The translations under genes and the position numbers were made by a program. From assembly GCF_000340435.2 (NCBI RefSeq), contig NZ_CP011883.2, positions 2,402,687 to 2,466,686 on the forward strand: a DNA stretch of 64,000 nucleotides. The letters run 5' to 3'. The DNA comes from Mycobacterium haemophilum DSM 44634. Lineage in GTDB: Bacteria > Actinomycetota > Actinomycetes > Mycobacteriales > Mycobacteriaceae. This document shows positions 7,952-17,045 of the stretch, one piece after another. Position 1 is the stretch's first letter; each line of letters opens with the position of its first letter. Under the pieces are notes generated by a model. That model made no database searches and had not been told where the DNA came from. It saw nothing but the letters and a program-made list of their open reading frames with translations.

Positions 7952-9910
7952 GCCCGACATGTGTATCCCGGTGCGGCTCTTAGGGCATTGCGCAGGCGGT
8001 GGCGGGGCGACATCCACGGCGGGATTACGGTCGAAGAAACCGACCGGTTTCAACCAAAAGGACACCACGTCGGCGGGCATGATCGGCCAATCCTCGGGAC
8101 GGGTGACGTGGTTGATACCGAAGGTGTACCACACCACCACATCAGTGTTCTCGATCGAACGGTTGGCCGAGGTCCACTCCGGCAGGCCCAGCCCGGGACC
8201 GCTCTGGTTCACGAACTCGCCGGCCGGCCAGCGCTCGTCCGGATGATTCGGGGTAACCCACACGGTGTGGGAGATGACTTCAGCGCGCCGCAAGATCGGT
8301 GAATCGGGATCGAACAGCGACGGGATCGCCGCGCCCGGAACGAGCTTGTAGGACGGATGGGCGCCAAGCCCATTGGTGACGTTCTCGTTGACCACACGCC
8401 AAGCCCGCTGAGTCTCCCAGCAGTAGTCCTGCTTGCCCTCATCCTCGGTGCGCAGCGGTATGTTCTTCTGCCGCACCGACAATCCGTACGGGTTATCCGG
8501 CCCCGTCGGGACCGCCTCGGTCTCGCTCACATACACCGTGTTGTCGGTGCCGTCTATGTCGAAATCAAGCCGCGCAGTGAGGAAATGCTGATGGTGTGGC
8601 GCGTAGGTTCGCTGGTCTACCAGCGTCCCGTGCGGGTGCTCCTCACCGCCGTGAAGATGCGTGGTCACCATCAAACCTGTTGCGCGAACTTCGCATTCGA
8701 TGTTGCCGTCCTGGTAGAAGCGCCAGTATGTCAGGTATTCGTAGTTGGCGACGGTGGCGTGAAAGGATACTGTGAGCCGGCGCATCCGGCGGACCTCCGC
8801 GCCGGTATCGGGGTCGACGTGCTTCCACAACACCGCGTTATCTTCTTCGTGGATGCAGATGGCGTTCTTGATTGTGTAGGGCTCCCCCTTGCTGTCGTGC
8901 AAGACCGCATCGAGATAACGGATCTCGCCAAGACAGTCGCAACCTAGTTCCAACGAGGTCGTCATGAATCCGAGACCCCACTCGCCGATGTCGAACGCCG
9001 TACGGCGGTAATGGTCATCGCAGTGATCGCGGTACGGCACCACCATCTCGGCGAATGACATGCGGTGGGCGATCGGACGTATCCGGCCGTGATCGTTGTA
9101 GGTGACCGTATGCAGCGTCATCCCCTCGCGATAGTTGAAACCGACTCGCAGCGACCAGTTTTGCCATTGCAACCGGTTCCCGGTGATGGTGAACGACGGA
9201 CCGTTGGGCTGCGTGATCTGCAGCGGATGCAGCGGCGTCCTGGTGCTCGATTCGAGCAGGCGTGTGGGGATGTGCCGAGGGAGGTATTCGGCCATCACCT
9301 CCGGTAACTCCAGGGGCTCGCCTTCCTCGATTTCGAGTAGCTCCATCGTGTTTAAGTCGATAACACAGTGAAATCCCTTGAGGTGGTGCGCATAGGGATT
9401 AGCTCCGCCCGACGACTTGACCCAGGTGTCCGACCAGGCGAGCCGACGGCCGCGGTAGGCCTCGGGGATCATGATGTCGCTATAAGTCCACACATCCATG
9501 AGCACGTTATCGATGTCGGTGACACCGCGCCTCTGCAATGCCGCGACCACGGCGGGATGGGTGCGCAGCAGCTCGCCCGCTTCGTGCCATTCGTCAACCG
9601 TCGCGTTCGCCTGCACCCCCGGCATATAGGTCCACGACGCGACCGTGTCATCGGACAGCGAGACCAACGCTTTGTATGTGCGGTTTACATCGCGGTTGAA
9701 GCAAACGATGACCGCGCGTCGATCCGGTACCCCGCCGGTGTCGTCGAAGGTCGCGACCTGGAGTTTGCTTGGCTCCTCGAGTGCTATCGAGGCGAAGCGC
9801 CACCGGCCGTCTACACCCTGGTCGCGCCGCAGAATCGCGACCGCCTGCCGGAACTCATGCTCAGCGAGGGGGTCAAGTGGGTGAAACGTCCGGGTGACGG
9901 CTTCGGTCAT
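7904..9910 (-). CDS. Copper-containing (topaquinone) primary amine oxidase
   Basis: A 668-residue copper amine oxidase. Tyr390 in the motif TVANYEY is the residue converted to topaquinone, Asp307 in FDIGEWG is the catalytic base, and His440, His442 (APHHQHF) and His601 (FGINHVTRPEDW) are the copper ligands. The enzyme oxidises primary amines to aldehydes with release of ammonia and hydrogen peroxide. No signal peptide is present, so it should be cytoplasmic, as in Arthrobacter enzymes. The length matches the family. The final 45 residues after the catalytic domain are proline/serine-rich and variable. Together with the aminoaldehyde dehydrogenase it could degrade amines such as tyramine, phenethylamine or diamines; the substrate cannot be fixed from sequence. 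Confidence 0.93.
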   Translation of the reverse strand: MTEAVTRTFHPLDPLAEHEFRQAVAILRRDQGVDGRWRFASIALEEPSKLQVATFDDTGGVPDRRAVIVCFNRDVNRTYKALVSLSDDTVASWTYMPGVQANATVDEWHEAGELLRTHPAVVAALQRRGVTDIDNVLMDVWTYSDIMIPEAYRGRRLAWSDTWVKSSGGANPYAHHLKGFHCVIDLNTMELLEIEEGEPLELPEVMAEYLPRHIPTRLLESSTRTPLHPLQITQPNGPSFTITGNRLQWQNWSLRVGFNYREGMTLHTVTYNDHGRIRPIAHRMSFAEMVVPYRDHCDDHYRRTAFDIGEWGLGFMTTSLELGCDCLGEIRYLDAVLHDSKGEPYTIKNAICIHEEDNAVLWKHVDPDTGAEVRRMRRLTVSFHATVANYEYLTYWRFYQDGNIECEVRATGLMVTTHLHGGEEHPHGTLVDQRTYAPHHQHFLTARLDFDIDGTDNTVYVSETEAVPTGPDNPYGLSVRQKNIPLRTEDEGKQDYCWETQRAWRVVNENVTNGLGAHPSYKLVPGAAIPSLFDPDSPILRRAEVISHTVWVTPNHPDERWPAGEFVNQSGPGLGLPEWTSANRSIENTDVVVWYTFGINHVTRPEDWPIMPADVVSFWLKPVGFFDRNPAVDVAPPPPAQCPKSRTGIHMSGSASDGGAESVSVGLR

Positions 9911-9935
9911 ACCTCTCCTGTCAAAACCTGTCGCT

Positions 9936-10835
9936 TCAACCAGACACTTGCGACGGCCGCGCCACGATCACCGGCCTTCGCACGGCGTGGACGACGGTGT
10001 TGCTGACCGAGCCCAGCAGCATGCTGCTGAGTCCACCTCGGCCGTGACTGCCCACCACGACAAGCTGTGCGGATTCTGACTTTTCGACGAGCTGTCGCGC
10101 TGGCCGATCGCATACGAGCAATCGGTGCACCGCCACGTCGGGATACCGTTCTTGCCAACCGGCCAAACATTCGGCGAGACTGCGCTCCGCTTCCGACACC
10201 ATCCCCGACCAGTCCAATCCGGGAAGCTCAAATACTGTGACGTCGCTCCACGCGTGCAAGGCGATCAGATCGACGCCCCGACGCGACGCTTCGTCGAACG
10301 CGATTGCCGTGGCGAGTTCTGAAGCCGGCGAGCCGTCGATTCCCAACAGGATGGGAGCATGCTGCGGATTGAGAATCAGCGGATCTTCATCACGGATGAC
10401 GGCGACCGGACAATTGGCGTGCCGCACCACGCTGGAACTGACCGAACCAAGCAAACCCCGGGCTAATGCACCCCGACCAGTGCAGCCCACGACCATCATT
10501 TGTGCCTCACTGGACATTTCGACCAGCGTCGGCACCGGGGTCGAAAAGACGACCTCGCTTTTGACGATGACCCTCCGTTCCGGAGGCATGGCATCTTCGG
10601 CGATCTTGGCTGCGTGTGCCACAACCTTGCGGCCCTCGTCTTCCAGCCAAACCCCGAAAGAGTCCGGGTATGGGATCGGCGGCCAGGTTGCAGCGGCAGT
10701 ATTAACCACGTGGACCACGGTCAGTGGAATGTTTCTCATCGTTGCGTCACGGGCTGCCCAACAGACCGCGGCATTCGATGCCGGCGAGCCGTCGACCGCA
10801 ACAACGATGCCATCAGATTTCACGGCAGCAGGCAT
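9936..10835 (-). CDS. Universal stress protein, two tandem USP domains
   Basis: This is a 299-residue protein with two USP domains, residues about 8-147 and 160-295. Each has the ATP-binding pattern G-2x-G-9x-G-S/T: GCTGRGALARGLLGSVSSS in the first and GSHGRGGLSSMLLGSVSNT in the second, so both domains should bind ATP. M. tuberculosis has several such tandem proteins (Rv1996, Rv2005c, Rv2026c, Rv2623), most in the DosR hypoxia regulon; this gene cannot be assigned to one. The start has a strong GGAGGGAG ribosome-binding site. A DosR-like box sits 51 bp upstream and a weaker one behind it, so hypoxic induction is likely (inference). Members slow growth or bind signalling ligands. Confidence 0.9.
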   Translation of the reverse strand: MPAAVKSDGIVVAVDGSPASNAAVCWAARDATMRNIPLTVVHVVNTAAATWPPIPYPDSFGVWLEDEGRKVVAHAAKIAEDAMPPERRVIVKSEVVFSTPVPTLVEMSSEAQMMVVGCTGRGALARGLLGSVSSSVVRHANCPVAVIRDEDPLILNPQHAPILLGIDGSPASELATAIAFDEASRRGVDLIALHAWSDVTVFELPGLDWSGMVSEAERSLAECLAGWQERYPDVAVHRLLVCDRPARQLVEKSESAQLVVVGSHGRGGLSSMLLGSVSNTVVHAVRRPVIVARPSQVSG

Positions 10836-10885
10836 TTCGTTCTCCCTCCATCACGAGCAAGGCTATCTGCCGGCACATTCATCGT

Positions 10886-10931
10886 CGTGAGCCTTTAGTC
10901 CTCAACCGGGTGGGCAGAGGACCTTTGCTGG
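10886..10931 (-). promoter_or_regulatory. Candidate DosR boxes upstream of the universal stress protein gene
   Basis: On the minus strand 10905-10886 reads TTGAGGACTAAAGGCTCACG, matching 14 of 20 positions of the DosR consensus TTSGGGACTWWAGTCCCSAA, including the GGACTAAAG core. A second, weaker match (about 7 of 14 core positions) lies at 10914-10931. DosR promoters often carry two boxes with this kind of spacing, and most mycobacterial tandem USP genes are DosR targets. The first box is good; the second is doubtful. Confidence 0.5.
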
Positions 10932-10998
10932 ATCCGGTTAACTCAATCCGCGCTCCCCTTATCCTGCGCCCAAGTCCCGTTGCTGCCAACACCTTCCG

Positions 10999-11829
10999 TC
11001 AGGCAGGCTGTGTCACGAAGTCAATAAGCTCTTCAACCCGGCTGATCAGCGCCGGCTCTAGATCGTTCCAATCGCGCACGCACGAACGAATCCGCCGCCA
11101 AGCGCTGGCGATGTCTGCCTGGTCGTGGTGCGGCAAGCCGAGGGCCTGGCACACGCCGTGCTTCCACTCAATATGTCGCGGCACGTTGGGCCAGGCCGCC
11201 AGGCCTAGCCGCTGCGGCTTCACGGCCTGCCAGATGTCGACATACGGGTGACCGACGACCAAGGTGTCAGGGCCGCCTGGTCCCCGGCGCACCGCATCGG
11301 CGATCCGCGCCTCCTTCGACCCTGCCACTAGATGGTCGACGAGAACGCCGAGCCGGCGCCCAGGACCGGGCCGGAACTCTGCCACGATATTCACCAGGTC
11401 GTCTACGCCACCGAGGTGCTCGACAACGACACCTTCGATTCGCAGATCATCGCCCCACACCTGCGCGATGAGTTCGGCGTCGTGTCGGCCCTCAACATAG
11501 ATCCGACTGGCGCGGGCGACCCGGGCACGGGCATCCGGCACCGCGACCGAGCCAGACGCCGTCCGGCCCGCCACAACCGGCGCCGCGCGGCGCGGCGCGG
11601 TCAGGACCACCGGACGGCCCTCCAGCAGAAAACCGCCGCCCAGCGGAAAGCCACGGGTGCGCCCGTGCCGGTCTTCGAGGTCGACGCGGCCATATTCGAC
11701 TCGGACCACGGCACCGACATAGCCGGTCGCAACATCCTCCACGACCATGCCCAGCTCCGCGGGGTGCTCAGTCGAGCGGGGCTTGCGCCGGCCCCCGGCA
11801 AGCACGTCGGTTCCATAGCGATCAACCAC
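10999..11829 (-). CDS. DUF3097-like conserved actinobacterial protein
   Basis: A 276-residue soluble protein. The first 80 residues form a small basic beta-rich region (GMVVEDVATGYVGAVVRVEYGRVDLED). The middle carries RIYVEGRHDAELIAQVWGDDLR, the signature of DUF3097; its acidic Glu...Asp arrangement resembles a Toprim fold, and VDHLVAGSKEARIADAV may supply a further acidic site. The biochemical role of the family is unknown; nucleic-acid processing is only a guess from the fold hint. It stands alone between the stress protein and the patatin gene on the same strand, 29 bp after the patatin stop, so cotranscription is possible. Confidence 0.7.
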   Translation of the reverse strand: MVDRYGTDVLAGGRRKPRSTEHPAELGMVVEDVATGYVGAVVRVEYGRVDLEDRHGRTRGFPLGGGFLLEGRPVVLTAPRRAAPVVAGRTASGSVAVPDARARVARASRIYVEGRHDAELIAQVWGDDLRIEGVVVEHLGGVDDLVNIVAEFRPGPGRRLGVLVDHLVAGSKEARIADAVRRGPGGPDTLVVGHPYVDIWQAVKPQRLGLAAWPNVPRHIEWKHGVCQALGLPHHDQADIASAWRRIRSCVRDWNDLEPALISRVEELIDFVTQPA

Positions 11830-11858
11830 CCGACAATCCTAGGAAATCTTGCGCGTAA

Positions 11859-12839
11859 TCATGTTTGCGGCGCGCCGTCGCGCCGCAAAGCCGGGCCGCC
11901 ACAGGCCGCCAGATAGTCCGCGTAATTCCACGTCTTCAAAAACTGTTGACCAGCTTGTAATCCGCGTTGGTAAAGCGCTTCCCGTTGTTCGACGGTGACG
12001 TCGAAGTCGATCGGGCTCACCTCATCTGCGGGTACGAAGATGGTGCGTCGCACGGTACACGGATCATCGATGTGTGCGTTGTCTTGGTTACTCACCAAGG
12101 TCTCTATCGCAGCGATTCCCAACGACACCGGCCCGTGTACCGGATGGGTAGGCGGAATGCCGGGACGCGCCGACAGCCGAATCCCGAATGTCGGCCATCG
12201 CGGATCGCCGTCGGACTGATCGAATAACTCCACCGGAAAAGTCGACAGCAAGCCGCCGTCGACCCAGGTCGCGCCGGCTACCCGAACCGGTTCGAACACA
12301 TACGGAATCGCCGACGAGGCGTGTACCGCGCGTGCTACCGAGAAGTCGTCCGGGTCGATGCCGTAAGCGTCAAGGTCCCATGGGATGCGGACCAACCGGC
12401 GTCGCGACAAGTCGCTGGCAGTCACGACCAGCGACCAAGCGAACTGTTCGGGCTCCTCGCCGGTACGCAAGTCGCCGAAGGTGCGCACACCTAAGTCGCC
12501 GAGCAAACCGGTGAGCAACTCCTCGAGATAGGCCCCTCGGTAAACCCCGTCCGCCACCAGGAGTGACAGCCCGCCACCGATTAAGGGCACCCGTCCAATC
12601 AGATTGCGGTCAAGGAATTTCCGATAGTCGATGGTGCGCATCACCTCAGCAAGCCGGGTCAGCGGTTCGCCAGCGGCCTGCAAAGCGGCGATCATCGACG
12701 CAACAATCGCGCCCGCGCTGGTCCCCGCCACACGGGGAAATCGGTATCCGGCCGCGGCCAGTGCGTCCACCGCTCCGACCAGGCCGATCCCCCGAACCCC
12801 GCCGCCTTCACACACCAGGTCAACACGCATAGCGCCCAC
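11859..12839 (-). CDS. Patatin-like phospholipase (Rv2037c-type)
   Basis: This is a 326-residue patatin-domain protein. The oxyanion motif EGGGVRGIG, the nucleophile elbow GTSAG (Ser41) and the catalytic Asp in WVDGGLLSTFPVELF are all present in order, so it should be an active lipid acyl hydrolase using a Ser-Asp dyad. Substrates in mycobacteria are membrane phospholipids or acylglycerols; which one cannot be told. The start is GTG at 12839 or, equally likely, ATG at 12830 (MRVDLVCEGGG). From its position next to the sugar ABC operon it corresponds to Rv2037c, and it marks the left end of the block syntenic with M. tuberculosis. Confidence 0.85.
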   Translation of the reverse strand: MGAMRVDLVCEGGGVRGIGLVGAVDALAAAGYRFPRVAGTSAGAIVASMIAALQAAGEPLTRLAEVMRTIDYRKFLDRNLIGRVPLIGGGLSLLVADGVYRGAYLEELLTGLLGDLGVRTFGDLRTGEEPEQFAWSLVVTASDLSRRRLVRIPWDLDAYGIDPDDFSVARAVHASSAIPYVFEPVRVAGATWVDGGLLSTFPVELFDQSDGDPRWPTFGIRLSARPGIPPTHPVHGPVSLGIAAIETLVSNQDNAHIDDPCTVRRTIFVPADEVSPIDFDVTVEQREALYQRGLQAGQQFLKTWNYADYLAACGGPALRRDGAPQT

Positions 12840-12909
12840 GGCGCCACCATAGCCCGATCATGCCGGTCTACCGGTGCGCGGCGCGCCGATAATCCTATCG
12901 ACCAGATGC

Positions 12910-13980
12910 TCAGGAAATTCGATGTCCATCAACGCCGAAGAAATGCACTTGCCCGGGTTCTGACTGCAGACGAACGCGGCTCCCCTTTCCGGGCGGGTTT
13001 CGGCCGTCGACACGTGCAACGACGGATTGACCGATTACTTTGCTGGGTCCTATGATTCGGCCGTATAGGTAGGCGTCGGCCCCGAGCTCCTCGACCATGT
13101 CGATCTCCACTTCGACACCGACGCTGCCTAGCTCGAAATTTTCAGGACGGACCCCAATAATGACCTCGCTTGCGGCCCCGGCGATCTCACGCGGTATGCG
13201 AATCGGCCAATCCCCTAGCGAAACAGAGGAATCGACGATCGGCAGGGTGAACAGGTTCATCCCGGGAGACCCGATGAATCCTGCGACGAAGACGTTCCCG
13301 GGGTTGCGATAAAGCTCACGAGGCGTCGCGAACTGTTGCAGCACACCGTCGCGCAGCACCGCGACACGGTCCCCCATGGTCATGGCTTCGACCTGATCGT
13401 GGGTGACATAAACGGTGGTAGTGCCGAGTTGACGTTGCAGCGCCGCGATTTGATTGCGAGTTTGCACCCGCAGTTTGGCATCGAGGTTGGACAGCGGCTC
13501 ATCCATCAAGAACACCTGTGGACGGCGCACGATGGCGCGCCCCATCGCCACCCGCTGACGTTGGCCGCCGGAAAGGTCTTTGGGTTTGCGATCCAGATAC
13601 GGTTGCAGATCAAGCATTTTCGCAGCGGACAGTATCCGATCGCGGATCTCGGTCTTGGAGGTTTTAGAGATCTTTAATGCAAACCCCAGATTCTGCGCGA
13701 CGGTCATATGCGGGTAGAGGGCATAGTTTTGAAAGACCATTGCGATGTCACGATCCTTGGGATCGACGTGGGTGACATCGCAGTCGCCGATCCGGATACA
13801 TCCCGAATCCAGCGTTTCCAATCCGGCCACCATCCGCAGTGAGGTGGTCTTGCCGCATCCAGATGGCCCTACCACAACCACGAACTCACCATCATCGACG
13901 CCGAGGTCGAGGCGATCCAGGGCGGGCCGATCTGCGCCTGGGAATTGCCGCGTCGCTTGCTCGAAGGTCACCGAAGCCAT
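12910..13980 (-). CDS. Sugar ABC transporter ATP-binding protein (MalK/UgpC family, Rv2038c-like)
   Basis: A 356-residue ABC ATPase of the MalK/UgpC type. It has the Walker A GPSGCGKTTSLR (about residue 37), the signature LSGGQRQRVAMGRAI, the Walker B VFLMDEPLSNLDAKLR and the H-loop VTHDQVEAM. A C-terminal TOBE/OB regulatory region (about 235-356) follows. The start is the ATG at 13980, just two bases after the stop of the permease gene; the frame runs further upstream but that part overlaps the permease and is a shadow. It powers the two downstream-numbered permeases and the lipoprotein receptor encoded ahead of it in the same operon. Confidence 0.93.
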   Translation of the reverse strand: MASVTFEQATRQFPGADRPALDRLDLGVDDGEFVVVVGPSGCGKTTSLRMVAGLETLDSGCIRIGDCDVTHVDPKDRDIAMVFQNYALYPHMTVAQNLGFALKISKTSKTEIRDRILSAAKMLDLQPYLDRKPKDLSGGQRQRVAMGRAIVRRPQVFLMDEPLSNLDAKLRVQTRNQIAALQRQLGTTTVYVTHDQVEAMTMGDRVAVLRDGVLQQFATPRELYRNPGNVFVAGFIGSPGMNLFTLPIVDSSVSLGDWPIRIPREIAGAASEVIIGVRPENFELGSVGVEVEIDMVEELGADAYLYGRIIGPSKVIGQSVVARVDGRNPPGKGSRVRLQSEPGQVHFFGVDGHRIS

Positions 13981-13982
13981 GA

Positions 13983-14834
13983 CTACCCACCGAGCCCGGT
14001 GACGGCGATACCGCGAACGAAGGAGCGCTGCGCGATCGTATAGATGATGACCAGCGGCAGCATGATCAGCATCGAAGTCGCCATGATCACCGGCCAGCGG
14101 GCGCCGTACTCTCCCCGCAGCCGGATCAGGCCCAACGTTAGGGTGGCCAGGCTGTTGCGCTGGATCATCAGCAACGGCCACAGAAAGTCGTTCCACACGT
14201 TGACCCAGGTGAGGACCGCCAGCACCATCACTGCGGGCCTGGCGTGGGGCAGCAAGATTCGCCAATAGATCTGCCACGGTGAGCAGCCGTCCAGGATTGC
14301 TGCTTCCTCAAGATCGCGCGGCAGCGTCCGGAAGAACTGCCGCATGAGATAGGTGCCGAACGCGCTCCCGAACAAACCCGGCACGATCATCGCCCACGGT
14401 GTGTCGGTCCAGCCCAGGACCCGCATCAGGAGGAACTGCGGGATCACCGTTACGGTCAGCGGCACCATCAACGTGCCCAAGTACAAGACGAACAACGCAT
14501 CGAGCCCGCGAAATCGCAGTCGCGCAAACGCATATCCGGCCAGTGAGCAGAAGAAAACCTGGCCGGCCGTGACGCATCCGGCATACAACACGGTATTGAA
14601 AAGCATTCGCCAGAACGGAATCAGAGCAAATACTTCGGTGTAGTTTGACCATTGCGGGTGAGCCGGCAACAGCGTGGGCTCGCTTACCTCGCCTTCCTTT
14701 TTCAACGAGCCCGACAGCGCCCAGACAATGGGAAACAGCGCGCACCATGCGATGCCGCTCAGCGCCGTGTAGACGACGACCGCGCGAACGACGCTGCGCT
14801 TAACTATGCGGTCGGGTCGCTCAGCTAAGCCCAC
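13983..14834 (-). CDS. Sugar ABC transporter permease (MalG/UgpE type, Rv2039c-like)
   Basis: A 283-residue inner-membrane permease with six predicted helices. The binding-protein-dependent transport signature (EAA loop) is visible as LEEAAILDGCSPWQIYWRILLP near residue 185, the site that contacts the ATPase. It resembles MalG/UgpE of carbohydrate uptake family 1. It forms the translocation channel with the other permease. The gene overlaps the upstream permease by 14 bp and is followed two bases later by the ATPase gene, so all are one operon. Confidence 0.92.
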   Translation of the reverse strand: MGLAERPDRIVKRSVVRAVVVYTALSGIAWCALFPIVWALSGSLKKEGEVSEPTLLPAHPQWSNYTEVFALIPFWRMLFNTVLYAGCVTAGQVFFCSLAGYAFARLRFRGLDALFVLYLGTLMVPLTVTVIPQFLLMRVLGWTDTPWAMIVPGLFGSAFGTYLMRQFFRTLPRDLEEAAILDGCSPWQIYWRILLPHARPAVMVLAVLTWVNVWNDFLWPLLMIQRNSLATLTLGLIRLRGEYGARWPVIMATSMLIMLPLVIIYTIAQRSFVRGIAVTGLGG

Positions 14835-15711
14835 CAGATACCTCCCACGAGCGCCGCCGGGTCAGCCGCAACTGCAGCACGGTCAACACCAACAAGATGG
14901 CGAACATCACCCACGCCAGCGCCGACGCATACCCGAATTCCAGGAACGAAAATGCGTGCTGGAACAGCATGATGCCTAACACATAGGTCGCCGACTCCGG
15001 CCCGCCGTTTGGGCCATTGAGCACGTAGACCAGGTCAAATGCCTGAAACGCGTGGATAACCGAAATGACCACCACGAACGAAATCGCCCCGCGGATCAAC
15101 GGCACTGTGATGGACATGAACTGTCGTATCTCGCCGGCGCCATCGATTTTGGCCGCCTCATAAACCGTCTCCGGAACCCCCTGCATCGCCGCCAACAAGA
15201 CGACGGTGGCAAACGGCACGCTCCGCCAAACGCTGACCACGCACAGCGAGACCATCGCCCAGCTGGGGTCGACCAGCCATGGAATAGGGCCGATGCCAAT
15301 CCAGCCGAGCATGATGTTGAGCAGCCCGTTATTGGTATTGAAGATGAACTGCCAGACGACCGCCATCACCACTGACGAAATGGCAAGTGGCAAGAAGACA
15401 ATCGTTCGAAAGATTCCGATGCCCTTGACTTTCCGGTTAAGCACGCCGGCGACTACCAAGCTGATCAGGACGGTCGGGATCACCGTCCCAACAGTGAAAA
15501 CCACGCTGTTGCGCAGCGCGATGAGAAACAGTGGATCCGCAGTGAAGAGATTTCGGAAGTTCGCCAGACCCACAAACGTCGGCGGGGTGAACACGTCCCA
15601 CTTCTGAAAGCTCATATATAGCGAGAACCCGAGCGGAAACAGCATAAAGACCGAGACCGCAGCCAGATTCGGTGCGACGAACATGCGACCAGCCCGCGCG
15701 CGCGATGTCAT
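14821..15711 (-). CDS. Sugar ABC transporter permease (MalF/UgpA type, Rv2040c-like)
   Basis: A 296-residue permease with six predicted helices and an EAA loop at VYEAAKIDGAGEIRQFMSITVPLI (about residue 190). It is the MalF/UgpA-type partner of the next permease. The start ATG overlaps the stop codon of the lipoprotein gene by four bases (ATGA), implying coupled translation. The substrate of the orthologous M. tuberculosis system Rv2038c-Rv2041c is not established with certainty; a sugar or sugar-like osmolyte is expected. Confidence 0.92.
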   Translation of the reverse strand: MTSRARAGRMFVAPNLAAVSVFMLFPLGFSLYMSFQKWDVFTPPTFVGLANFRNLFTADPLFLIALRNSVVFTVGTVIPTVLISLVVAGVLNRKVKGIGIFRTIVFLPLAISSVVMAVVWQFIFNTNNGLLNIMLGWIGIGPIPWLVDPSWAMVSLCVVSVWRSVPFATVVLLAAMQGVPETVYEAAKIDGAGEIRQFMSITVPLIRGAISFVVVISVIHAFQAFDLVYVLNGPNGGPESATYVLGIMLFQHAFSFLEFGYASALAWVMFAILLVLTVLQLRLTRRRSWEVSGGLS

Positions 15712-17045
15712 GGACTACGCAGCACCTCGTCGACGGCGCGTGCGAGCCCGGTCAGCGATGTCGCCGGCCGGGATCCTCGCAGCACAGGTCCGAAGCCGCG
15801 GTCCATCAAGGCGTTGACCTTTTCCCACGCCGGCGTGATCGGCAGTCCCTCTGAATTGGATGGCCCCCCAGTGAGTACGGCGAGGTTACCAACTCTGCGA
15901 TGAGCTTTGGCGAATCCCGTCGAATGGATCGCGGATTGCAGGACCGGCACAAAGAGGCGGGATTCACCGATCAACGCTTGACCGACGGGACCGGTAGCGA
16001 ATTTCACAAACTCCCATGCCTGTTCCTTGCGTGGGCAGCTGGCCGAGATGGCCAGCCCGGTGACGCCGATATCGGAGCAGGCCCCGGATCGCCTGGCGGG
16101 CGCTGTGCCCGCCGAAGGCCCGATAGGCAACGACGTGACATCGAAATCCAGCCCGTCGGCTCGCATGAATGTCTGGTAGCGCCAATGCCCACCCAGCGCG
16201 ATCGCCGCCTTGCCCAGCGAGAACAGATCAGTCATGGCCATCCATTGTTGCTCGGATGCGTCGGGCGCCACCTGGTACTTGTTGGTCAGATCGCAGTAGA
16301 ACTGCACCGCCTCGATGAACGCGTCGTCATCGAAATTGAGATGAGTCGGGTTCATCCGCGGGGTGGACCACGGTACGCCGTTGTTGAGGGCGAACAATCC
16401 GGCCGCGTAGTACGAGAGCCAGGTGTTGACAAAGCCCCACTGCGTGACCCGGCCCGATGAATCCCGCTTGGTGAGAGCGCGGGCGGTGTCCAGGAATTCG
16501 GTGAAACTCCACGGCTGTTCCCAGGTGCGGGGCGGCGGCTGCACGCCGGCGTCTGCGAACAGCTGCTTGTTGTAGAACAAGTAGTTTCCGGCCCATTGCT
16601 CGGGCAGGGCGTACTGACCTCCGTTGAACGTGAAGGTCTCATACAGCGGCCCGATGCTGTCGGACTTCAGCTCCGCAGCGAACGCCTTGTCCCGCCCCAA
16701 CAATGTGTTGAGGTCCAGCAACACTCCCCGGTCTGCCAGTTCGGCATAGGTCAAATCCCACGCCATCAGCACATCCGGGCATTTTCCGCCAGCGCAGAAC
16801 GTCGATAGCTGCTGCATTACGCCCGGCCCGGACAACACCGCCCGAACCTTGATGTCGGGATGGCCGCGCCGAAATTCGCCGACAATGCGCATCCGGGCAT
16901 CGGTCTCTTCCGGATTGGCGGCGAAAAAGAAGGTCAACGCGTCGTCGTCGGGACCACAACCAGCGGCCCAGGGTGCCAGTGACGCCGCGGTGAGCGCACT
17001 GGCACCGCACAGCAGGCTTCGCCGTCCGAACAACTTATCGTGCAT
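15708..17045 (-). CDS. ABC transporter sugar-binding lipoprotein (Rv2041c-like)
   Basis: This is a 445-residue family-1 extracellular solute-binding protein. The N-terminus MHDKLFGRRSLLCGAS carries a twin-arginine pair, then a hydrophobic stretch and the lipobox WAAGC, so the mature protein should be lipid-anchored at the outer face of the membrane, possibly after Tat export. The body reads as a maltose-binding-type fold (for example KCPDVLMAWDLTYAELADRGVL and ALPEQWAGNYLFYNKQLFADAGV). The start at 17045 is chosen because it places the signal peptide correctly and has GGAAG upstream; a frame extension to 17144 has no signal. It is first in the four-gene uptake operon. Confidence 0.92.
   Translation of the reverse strand: MHDKLFGRRSLLCGASALTAASLAPWAAGCGPDDDALTFFFAANPEETDARMRIVGEFRRGHPDIKVRAVLSGPGVMQQLSTFCAGGKCPDVLMAWDLTYAELADRGVLLDLNTLLGRDKAFAAELKSDSIGPLYETFTFNGGQYALPEQWAGNYLFYNKQLFADAGVQPPPRTWEQPWSFTEFLDTARALTKRDSSGRVTQWGFVNTWLSYYAAGLFALNNGVPWSTPRMNPTHLNFDDDAFIEAVQFYCDLTNKYQVAPDASEQQWMAMTDLFSLGKAAIALGGHWRYQTFMRADGLDFDVTSLPIGPSAGTAPARRSGACSDIGVTGLAISASCPRKEQAWEFVKFATGPVGQALIGESRLFVPVLQSAIHSTGFAKAHRRVGNLAVLTGGPSNSEGLPITPAWEKVNALMDRGFGPVLRGSRPATSLTGLARAVDEVLRSP

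Noticed and set aside
13981..14277. Upstream extension of the ATPase gene frame
   Set aside because: The added residues overlap the permease gene and show no homology; Walker-type homology begins right after the ATG at 13980.
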